A stretch of 64,000 bases of DNA from Nicotiana tabacum. Taxonomy: Eukaryota > Streptophyta > Magnoliopsida > Solanales > Solanaceae. Positions 55,778 to 64,000 of this stretch are shown one piece after another; the stretch's first letter is position 1; each line of letters starts with the position of its first letter. The translations under genes and the position numbers were made by a program. The notes beneath the pieces are model-generated. The model ran no database searches. It was not told the DNA's origin and saw only the letters and a program-made list of their open reading frames with translations. Where the stretch lies: positions 151,317,084 to 151,381,083 of the forward strand of contig NC_134101.1 of assembly GCF_000715075.1 (NCBI RefSeq), in the 5' to 3' direction.

Positions 55778-58513
55778 TGTAAAGACCCGACTAGTCATTC
55801 TGAGAGTTACAACCCCGTTTCTCACATTTCTGCTTATTCGTGTGTTGTTGAGATGTGTTGAGTTGTTTTGAATTGGTAGTTTGGGTTTGAAGTAGTTTTG
55901 GAGTGAAAGGAAGCACTTAGACTCTTAGCTAGAAAGCTAAGTTAGAAAAGTCAACCGGAAGTTGACTTATGAGTAAACGAATTTGGATTGGGAATTTTAT
56001 GATTCGGTTAGCTTCGTCGGGCAATTTTAGACTTTGGAGTGTGTCCGGAATGTAATTTGGAAGTTCGTGGTAGAATAAGGCTTGAATTGGCGGAAGTTAG
56101 AAATATAGCGATTTTGGTCGATAAAGGAAAATTAGGTGCCGGGATCGGAATGGAATTTTGAAAGTTTGAGTAGGTTCGTAGTGTCACTTGTGACACGTGT
56201 GCCAAAAAGTACTAACCTAGTAGAATGAGATTTGTTATTATAAATACAAAATAGAGAATACTCGTTAATTATATATGATAGTTATACAACCATGGGCTCT
56301 AGCTAATAAAAGAAAGGAACTGGGCCCAACTACCCCAATTGTTGCTCACGTTTTAGGGCATTAGGATTTTTTTTTAAAAAAAAAAGAAGAAAAGTTGCCT
56401 TCTTGGTTCACAAAGGCATAAACTAAATTAGCTAAAAAGCCTTGGGTGGTTGATGCGCACCAGAGAGCTGCCATTTGTGAAGATTCTTTAGAATTTTATA
56501 AGTTTCAGGTATGGATTTATTTATCATGCACTTTGAATTAAACTTTGGCAAGTAACTATGGAAAGATATAATGTAGGAATTAATTACGACGGCATGATCG
56601 GAAATAATTATTAATAATGATTATGTTGTATTCATTATATAATAATTTTATAAAAAATAAGTATATGTCTTATGGTACAATTTTTGAGAAAAACAATTAC
56701 GGACTTCTACTTCTACATAGTTTCGATTTTTGCAAAAGTAATATAGGAATTTCAATGATTAACTAGTGATTGGCCAATAATTATGTTATGATTAATCTTT
56801 AGATTAAATATAAGATTGAATTTAACGTTAGATGCTAAGCAATCTACTGGAAAAGTTACGACAAGTGTTTTTTTAAATTTATTATTGTTATTTTCCCTTT
56901 TTTGAAATTACTGTTACAAAACTTATTTTTTTCTATGTATAGAGTACTTTTTAACTTTTACTTTCTTGTAATCATCATAAGGTTTCGGATATTACTCTAT
57001 AGGAATCGTAATTGATCATTGAATTTAGATTGAAATACTGGGATATGTCTTTACCATGAAATTTTGGCATTTGATAGGTGGAATATAAAAAAATATAACT
57101 CTAAGCTTGAAGGTTAAGGATATTGAGAGTTGAGCCAAGTAGTTAAATTGACACTATTAATTAATATTTTTGAATAGATTGAGGCCATTGGAGGCCGTTT
57201 AGTTGCTGTTGTAGACATTGCAAGGTTGGGGAACTTCTCATTAGCGAGGTAAGTGACAGTTTTAACTCTGGCTTTTAGGGTATAAACCCGGAGAATTTGA
57301 TATCGTGTGATTGTTTTGAAGTAATACCCACGCTAGGTGACAGGCGTGTGGGTGTGTACTTCGAGGGATTGAGACTTGGTCCGTCTCGTGAAGCCTCATG
57401 GCTATCATCTATGTTTACATAGTTATTTATTGTCGAACTTGTCTGCCTTCATGTTAAAGATCTTGCTTAGGATTTATTCATGCTAACATTATTTATACTC
57501 AGTCATAGAAATTATTGTACATGTTTAACTCAGTCTCTATTATTTGCTAATATGCTGTGATACTTGATGTGGGTTGTGTTCCCTTATTTGTTGATGATGG
57601 TGAGGCTAGTGAAGTACATGATTGTGTAAGCCCGAGGGCCTGGTTGTGAGGATATTAATATCATAGCGCGTGAGTTGTTCGCGTAGCACGTGAGTCGACC
57701 GTGCGGGTCCAGGTATTGATACCATATCGCGTGAGTTGTACGCGTAGCACATGAGTTGACCTTGCGGATCCAGGTATTAATATGATAGCACGTGAGTTGT
57801 CCGTGCTTAGCGCTTGGGCTTTAGGAGCCCCTCCAGAGTCTGTACATACCCCCAGTGAGCGCAGAGTGTTGAGTATATTGAGTGTTGAGTGTGGAGTGCT
57901 AAGTGATGGAGTGATATTGTTGTGAGGTTGCATTTACTTCTGCTGGTACTGTATTTACCTGTTAACTTCTTTGTGGCATTTATTGGTTTCATGGAATTTA
58001 CCTGTTTATTTATGTTTATTGTAAATTGTGAAAATAAATATTTGGACTATTTTGCTTAGCTTGTCGCTACTACTCAGTTCCGTAGTTATTTCTGTTACTA
58101 CTGAGGTGGTTGTACTCATACTACACCCTGCACTTTATGTGCAGATCCAGGTGAGTTAGAGCGCGGTGATCGTTGAGTTTAGGCCGGCTATCTTTGGAGA
58201 CTACAAGGTAGATGCTAGCATCCATAGGGCCTTGTTACTACTCTTTTCATTTCATCTTTTGGACAATTAGACAGTTTATATATCTTAGTTTATAGTTTTA
58301 GACACTCATGACTTAGTGACACCCTGATATTTGTGGCTCGTTTCCATATTTTTCTATATTATATTTAAGTTGATTTAGTTTATGAAAAATTCAAATGGTG
58401 AAATGTTTTATTAATTTCATATAATCGATTTAGTAGTAATAATTTGGGAAGTAGGCTTGCCTTGTAACATGATAGGCGCCATCACGACCATGGTTAGATT
58501 TTGGGTCGTGACA
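55778..58513 (+). repeat. 5' LTR of element C
   Basis: 2,736 bp, TGTAAAGACCCGACTAG to GTCGTGACA. It matches 60190-63173 except for the SINE. It contains a tandem GCGTGAGTTG array (57655-57805) and the empty SINE target at about 57596-57612. Confidence 0.92.
57655..57805. repeat. Tandem array of about 66 bp in the 5' LTR of element C
   Basis: Units with CATAGCGCGTGAGTTGT, CGTAGCACGTGAGTTGACC and GGATCCAGGTATTGATA; two full copies and a partial third. Confidence 0.85.
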
Positions 58514-58516
58514 AGT

Positions 58517-58530
58517 TGGTATCAGAGCCT
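58517..58530 (+). other. Primer-binding site of element C
   Basis: TGGTATCAGAGCCT, three bases after the LTR end; the usual initiator-Met tRNA complement of plant chromoviruses. Confidence 0.85.
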
Positions 58531-58710
58531 AGGTTACATTGGTCTCATGAGTCATGAGCGGGTTTAGTATAGTCTTGCGTATCGGTACGGAGACGTCTGT
58601 ACTTATATTCGAGAGGCTGTAGAACCTTTAGGAAATTTCACATTCTTGGATTCTTATCGTACGTTCTGTGTATTCTAGCAAGTGAACATTTGTTATTTTA
58701 TTCTCTCACA

Positions 58711-60150
58711 GATGGTAAGTCATCAGCTCGCGCTACGGTAGAGGCTGTAGTAGGGGCGAAGATATCACCAGTGCAGTAGCTGGGGCAACACTTGCAGTTC
58801 CCCCAGTTGTTCCCGCTCAGGACCAGGTCCCTAAGGTAGAGGTTCCGACGGGACCAGCTCAGGCATCACCTATGCCTATTGTTATTCCAGTCCTTTAAGA
58901 GGCCCTGGACAGGATACTATCAGTATGTACGGGCCTTGCTCCGGCGGTTTCTGCTACTACGGCTGCAGCTACTTCTCAGGCCGGGGGAGGCACTCAGACT
59001 CCCGCCGCCCGGACACCTGAGCAGGTAGTTCAGGGGCTTCAGACACCGGGGGCACCTCTAGCCCAGCCGATTGCAGCTGCTCAGGACTATGTAGCTCCTG
59101 TAATACCAGAGGACGAGTAGCGCAGATTGGAGAGGTTTGGGAGATTCCAGCCTCTATCATTTAGTGGTGCTGAGGGTGAGGATGCATAGGGTTTCTTGGA
59201 CAAGTGTCAGAGGATGCTTTGGACCGCGGGTATTCTGGAGACTAGTGAGGTCTCATTCACTACTTTCCAGTTTTCTGGTGATGCACTTAATTGGTGGGAG
59301 GCTTAGGAGAGGCATAGGACGGTGGGCGCAACGCCTATTTCTTGGCAACAGTTCACCATTCTCTTTCTGGACAAGTTTGTACCGGCGTCCCGCAGAGAGG
59401 AGCTGCGCAGGAAGTTTGAGAAGCTTCCTCAAGGTGAGATGTCTATTACACAGTACGAGATGCGGTTCTCTGAGTTGGTATGTCATGCGGTCTGGTTGGT
59501 TCCCACAGACCGAGAGAGGATTATGAGGTTCATAGATGGCCTCAGGTTTTAGCTTCGATTGCTTATGACCAGGGAGGGAGTATCTGCAGCTACATTTGAT
59601 GAGGTTATCGATATTGCTCGATAGATTGAGAAGGTTCGAGGTCAGGAGAGGGATGAGAATGAGGCTAAGAGGCCTCGCTGTCAGGGTGGTTTTAGTGGTT
59701 CTCCTCTGGGAGGTCAGTTTCAGCAGGGTCAATTTCAGCAGAGTCACTCACCATTTAGTGCATTGCCAGTGCAGGGTTCTCATTATGCCCCGCCCGCTCA
59801 GGTATTATCGGGTAATTCTTTTAGGCATCAGGAGCAACAATTTCATCAGTCAGAGGAGGGGTTGTTTCGAGTGCGGGGATTTTGGTCACATTGCAAGATA
59901 TTGCCCAAGGCTGTCGGGTGGGACTCTACAGCAGGGTGCTCGGCCGCTGGCACCAGCACCAGTTCCTCCACCACCCGCCCAGCTAGCTAGGGGTGGAGTT
60001 CAACCAGCTAGGGGCGGAGCCCAGTCAGCTATGGGTCACCCGAGAGGGGGAAGCAGATCAGGGGGTGCTCAGGCCCGTTTCTATGCCCTTCCAGCTAGTT
60101 TAGACTCTATTGCTTCAGATGCTGTGATTTCAGGTATGTTTTGTTTTTAG
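58711..60150 (+). pseudogene. Decayed gag of element C
   Basis: Capsid-type blocks are readable with stops between them: ERFGRFQPLSFSGAEGEDA, TFQFSGDALNWWEA, ISWQQFTILFLDKFVPASRR, EMSITQYEMRFSELVCHAV (59120-59550). A frameshift lies between about 59700 and 59850. The zinc knuckle CFECGDFGHIARYC (59863-59904, CX2CX4HX4C) is intact in sequence and is followed by a Pro/Gly/Arg-rich tail. The frame then passes into the fused 3' end at 60129-60150. At least four stops prevent a full product. Confidence 0.75.
60129..60138 (+). other. Junction where pol is missing in element C
   Basis: The gag-side sequence reaches TTCAGGTATG and goes directly to the block with CTCGTTCGAGGACGAACG that normally follows pol. 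In copies A and B that block is preceded by CTTCAGGTA (29458-29466 and 36721-36729). The shared TTCAGGTA word suggests microhomology at the deletion. Confidence 0.6.
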
Positions 60151-60175
60151 ACTCGTTCGAGGACGAACGTTTGTT

Positions 60176-60189
60176 TAAGAGGGGGAAGA
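60176..60189 (+). other. Polypurine tract of element C
   Basis: AAGAGGGGGAAGA immediately before the 3' LTR start at 60190. Confidence 0.8.
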
Positions 60190-62007
60190 TGTAACGACCC
60201 GACCAGTCGTTTTGAGAGTTACAACCCTGTTTCTCCCATTTCTGCTTATTTGTGTGTTGTTGAGATGTGTTGAGTTGTTTTGAATTGGTAGTTTGGGTTC
60301 GAAGTAGTTTTGGAGTGGAAGGAGGCACTTAGACTCTTAGTTAGAAAGCTAAGTTAGAAAAGTCTACCGCAAGTTGACTTATGAGTAAACGAATTTGGAT
60401 TGGGAATTTTATGATTCTGTTAGCTTCGTTGGGAGATTTTAGACTTAGGAGTGTGTCCAGAATGTAATTTGGAGGTTCGTGGTAGAATTAGGTTTGAATT
60501 GACGGAAGTTAGAAATTTAACAATTTTTGTCGACAGTGGAAAATTAGGTGCCGGGATCGAAATGGAATTTCGAAAGTTGGAGTAGGTTCGTAGTGTCATT
60601 TGTGACGCGTGTGCCAAAAAGTACTAACCTAATAGAATGAGATTTGTTATTATAAATACAAAATAGTGAATACTCGTTAATTATATATGATAGTTATACA
60701 ACCATGGGCTCTAGCTAATAAAAGAAAGGAACTGGGCCCAACTACCCCAATTGTTGCTCACGTTTTAGGGCATTAGGATTTTTTTTTAAAAAAAAAAGAA
60801 GAAAAGTTGCCTTCTTGGTTCACAAAGGCATAAACTAAATTAGCTAAAAAGCCTTGGGTGGTTGATGCGCACCAGAGAGCTGCCATTTGTGAAGATTCTT
60901 TAGAATTTTATAAGTTTCAGGTATGGATTTATTTATCATGCACTTTGAATTAAACTTTGGCAAGTAACTATGGAAAGATATAATGTAGGAATTAATTACG
61001 ACGGCATGATCGGAAATAATTATTAATAATGATTATGTTGTATTAATTATATAATGATTTAAAAAAAATAAGTATATGCCTTATGGTACAATTTTTGAGA
61101 AAAACAATTACTGATTTCTGCTTCTACATAGTTTCGATTCTTGCAATAGTAATATAGGAATTTCAATGATTAACTAGTGATTGACCTATAATTATGTTAT
61201 GATTGATCTTTAGATTAAATATAAGATTGAATTTTAACGCTAGATGCTAAGCAATCTACTGAAATGTTACGACATGTGTTTTTTTTAATTTATTATTGTT
61301 ATTTTCCCTTTTTGAAATTACTGTTACCAAACTTATTTTTTCCTAGGTATGGAATACTTTTTAACTTTTACTTTCTTGTAATCATCATAAAGTTTCGGGT
61401 ATTACTCTATAGGAATCGTAATTGAGCATTGAGTTTAGATTGAAATCCTGGGATATGTCTTTACCTTTAAAATTTTGGCATTTGATAGGTGGAATATAAA
61501 AAAATATAACTCTAAGCTTGAAAGTTAAGATATTGAGAGTTGACCCAACTAGTTAAATTAACACTATTAATTAATATTTTTGCATAGATTGAGGTCATTG
61601 GAGTCCGTTTGGTTGGCGTTGTAGACGTTGCAAGGTTGGGGAACTTCCCATTAGCGAGGTAAGTAACAGTTTTAACTCTGACTTTGAGGGTATAAACCCG
61701 GAAAATTTGATATCGTGAGATTGTTTGGAGGTGATACCCACGCTAGGTGACGGGCGTGTGGGTGTATACTTCGAGGGATTGAGACTTGGTCCGTCCCGTG
61801 AAGCCTCATGGCTATCATCTGTGTTTATGTAGTTACTTTTTGTTGAACTTGTCTGCATTCATGTTAAAGATCATGCTTAGAATTTATTCATGCTCACATT
61901 ATTTATACTCAGTCATAAAAATTATTGTACATGTTTAACTCAGTCTCTGTTATTTGCTAATATGCTGTGATACTTGATGTGGGTTGTGTTCCCTTATTTG
62001 TTGATGA

Positions 62008-62023
62008 TGGAGAGGCTAGTGTG
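62008..62023. repeat. SINE target-site duplication, left
   Basis: TGGAGAGGCTAGTGTG, repeated perfectly at 62258-62273. The 16-bp length fits LINE-type target-primed reverse transcription. Confidence 0.9.
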
Positions 62024-62257
62024 TGAGAGACAAGAGGGGTTGCTCTGATGGTAAGCAACCTCCACTTCCAACCGAGAGGTTGTGAGTTCGAGTCTCCCCA
62101 AGAGCAAGGTGGAAAGTTCTTGGAGGGAAGGATGCCGGGGGTCTATTTGAAAACAGTCTCTCTACCCTAGGGCAGGGGTAAGGTCTGCGTACACACTACC
62201 CTCCCCAGACCCCACTAAGTGGGAATATAATGGGTTGTTGTTGTTGTTGTTTATTGT
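62024..62257 (+). mobile_element. TS/Au-like SINE with TTG tail
   Basis: A tRNA-derived short interspersed element of about 234 bp. The head has a tRNA-like region with a pol III B-box-like AGTTCGAGTCT (62085-62095) and an A-box-like stretch near 62045-62060. The body has the conserved GGGGTAAGGTCTGCGTACA and CCCAGACCCCACTAAGTGGG blocks, and the tail is (TTG)n. I recognise this as the TS/Au type common in Solanaceae. It was presumably transcribed by RNA polymerase III and copied by a LINE RT in trans. The 5' LTR of the same element has the empty site, so it arrived after element C. Confidence 0.9.
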
Positions 62258-62273
62258 TGGAGAGGCTAGTGTG
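62258..62273. repeat. SINE target-site duplication, right
   Basis: Perfect second copy of the 16-bp target, directly after the TTG tail and a short TTATTGT link. Confidence 0.9.
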
Positions 62274-62324
62274 GTACATGATTGAGTAAGCCCGAAGGCC
62301 TGGTTGTGAGGATATTAATACCAT

Positions 62325-62470
62325 AGCGCGTGAGTTGTCCGCGTAGCACGTGAGTTGAGCGTGGGAGTCCAGGTATTGATACCATAGCGCGTGAGTTGTC
62401 CGCATAGCACGTGACTTGACCGTGCGGATCCAGGTATTGATGTGATAGCACGTGAGTTGTCCGTGCTTAG
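62325..62470. repeat. Tandem array of about 66 bp in the 3' LTR of element C
   Basis: Same unit as 57655-57805 (CATAGCGCGTGAGTTGTCC, TCCAGGTATTGAT). Confidence 0.85.
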
Positions 62471-63173
62471 CGCTTGGGCTTTGGGAGCCCCTCCGGAGTC
62501 TGTACATACCCCCAGTAGGCATAGAGTGTTGAGTGTATTGATTGTTAAGTGTGGAGTGCTAAGTGATGGAGTGATATTATTGTAAGGTTGCATTTACTTT
62601 TGCTGGTGCTGCATTTACCTGTTAACTTTTTTGTGGAATTTATTTGTTTTATGGAATTTACCTGTTTATTTATGTTTATTGTAAATTGTGAAAATAAATA
62701 ATTGGACTGTTTTGATTAGCTTGTCACTACTACTTAGTTCCTTAGTTATTTCTGTTACTACTGAAGTGGTTGTACTCATACTACACCCTGCACTTTATGT
62801 GCATATCCAGGTGAGTTAGAGCGCGGTGATCGTTGAGTTCAGGCCGGCTATCTTTGGAGACTACAAGGTAGCTGCTAGCGTCCGCAGGGGATTGTTACTC
62901 CTCTTTTCATTTCTTCTTTTGGACAATTAGACAGTTTATATATCTTAGTTTATAGTTTTAGACGCTCATGACTTAGTGACACCCCGATGTTTGGGGCTCG
63001 TTTCCGTATTTTTCTATATTATATTTAGAGTTGATTTCGTTTATGAAAAATTCAAATGTTGAAATTTTTATTAATTTCATATAATCGGTTTAGTAGTAAT
63101 ATTTTGGGAAGTAGGCTTGCCTTGTAACACGATAGGCGCCATCACGACCATGGTTAGATTTTGGGTCGTGACA

Positions 63174-63178
63174 AAATA
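63174..63178. repeat. Target-site duplication of element C, right (AAATA)
   Basis: Identical to 55773-55777. Confidence 0.88.
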
Positions 63179-64000
63179 TCACCAAACAGAAGCAATGACT
63201 TGAAGATTTCTGGCCTTGGCTTTCAGCCGGCTAGGAATCAAAACACAGAATAAGATTGCTTAAGAGAGTAAGAGTACAAAGCTTTTGTGTAGAGTAGTGA
63301 AAAGAATTTTCAAATTCAGAATCTCTGGTTTTTCAAAGGTGAGTGGGGAGGGGTTTAAATAGTGCAGGAACTAAAATATAAACATGAAAAATAATCGATT
63401 CAAGCACAAAAAAAAAGAGTAAGCACTTAAATACATAAGGAAAGAAATTGAAACCCTAATTTTAGGTAAAAATACACAAATCAGCAAAAAATACAAACAA
63501 AGAATCACATATTACATAAAATGAGTGTAGATAGAAAATCATTCAAAAGAAATACGGAGTCGAACCAGATTTGGTTGGATTAAAAAGATTTGAAACCCTA
63601 ATTTAGGGTAAGAAAAGAAATTGACAAAAATATGTATATTCTCAAATAATAGGGTGAATAGAGACAAAATCATGCAAAAAAATCAAGGTTTGAACCATCT
63701 TAGGCTCAAATCAAAAGAGACTCTGTAACCCTAACCTTTAGGGTTAAGTACGAATCAGCAAGATACGAGAGAATCAGTACAAAAATAATGTGTTTGGACT
63801 CAAGGCTATCCAAATTCAAGCGGTAAGCATAGATTTTGATAGAATCAAAGCGGGGTACTTGCCATTTTAGGCAAGTACCTAACTTACTTCGTAACATAAC
63901 ACCAAATAGGGGAAAAACACCGAAATAGCATGGGAATAAGGAAAGAATCTCATTTGGAACGGGAATTGTAGGGGTTTGAGTGGGAGAGGGATTTTAGGGT
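63179..64000 (-). repeat. Tat/Ogre-type LTR on the minus strand, continuation
   Basis: Continues the LTR interrupted at 55777; A-rich on the plus strand, with CCCTAA(T/C)TTT(A)GGGT phrases. It runs off the window, so the LTR length and its element are unknown. No coding region supported. Confidence 0.5.

Larger units (their letters stand above)
55778..63173 (+). mobile_element. Gag-only chromovirus-like LTR element (element C)
   Basis: 7,396 bp with two LTRs, a perfect AAATA duplication, a Met-type primer site and a polypurine tract. The internal region is only 1,676 bp and holds a decayed gag with zinc knuckle. Protease, RT, RNase H, integrase and chromodomain are all absent, so it is non-autonomous. 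LTR divergence by eye ranges from about 1% to 7% by segment. A SINE has since entered the 3' LTR. Confidence 0.88.
60190..63173 (+). repeat. 3' LTR of element C
   Basis: 2,984 bp, TGTAACGACCCGACC to GTCGTGACA. It exceeds the 5' LTR by about 250 bp because of the SINE and its duplicated target. It contains the same GCGTGAGTTG array (62325-62470). Confidence 0.92.

Noticed and set aside
62030..62110. tRNA gene
   Set aside because: The tRNA-like head belongs to the SINE. It has no full cloverleaf and is followed by the SINE body and TTG tail.
1..64000. A host gene or a defence or biosynthetic gene cluster
   Set aside because: Every supported frame is retroelement-derived; I found no cellular enzyme, regulator or RNA gene.

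Overview
This is plant nuclear DNA made almost entirely of nested LTR retrotransposons. I see no host gene, rRNA, functional tRNA or CRISPR array. The pol lineages (Ogre/Tat, chromovirus, Athila), a spliced retroelement and a TS/Au-like SINE with a TTG tail point to Solanaceae, probably a large Nicotiana-like genome. The genus is inference.

Layout. (1) 1-4327: a decayed, intron-containing coiled-coil ORF of a gypsy-type element on the minus strand (240-2251), then non-coding repeat DNA. (2) 4328-26202: a complete minus-strand Ogre-like Ty3/gypsy element of 21,875 bp, with 3.78-kb LTRs, a perfect CCCAG target-site duplication, a primer-binding site, a polypurine tract, ORF1, gag, protease with G-patch, a 177-nt intron, RT with two RNase H domains, and integrase. 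It carries three frameshifts and three nonsense codons. (3) 26240-39588: two decayed Tekay/Del-type chromovirus interiors sharing a middle LTR (interior-LTR-interior-LTR). (4) 39589-44957: a partial LTR, a minus-strand gypsy LTR and a solo LTR inserted into it. (5) 44958-46686: unclassified repeat DNA. (6) 46687-53234: an Athila-like element cut by a minus-strand Tat/Ogre-type LTR (53235-55777 and 63179-64000). That LTR is split by a gag-only chromovirus-like element (55778-63173, TSD AAATA), whose 3' LTR holds a SINE (62024-62257, 16-bp TSD).

How the parts work together. In the Ogre-like element, LTR-driven minus-strand transcription would give a genomic RNA primed at 22397-22416. ORF1 and gag would form particles. 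Splicing of 14545-14721 would put protease and RT-RNaseH-integrase in one frame. The damage seen means this copy is not autonomous. The other coding regions are relics.

The most unusual observations are possible RNA structures. A two-helix hairpin of 33-40 nt occurs four times in the non-coding gaps of the Ogre-like element, with compensatory changes between copies. A second hairpin occurs as a tandem pair in its 3' UTR. A third lies near the LTR 3' end and recurs with different arms in the unrelated-looking LTR at 53235. Two mismatches in the plus strand become G-U pairs only in the sense RNA.
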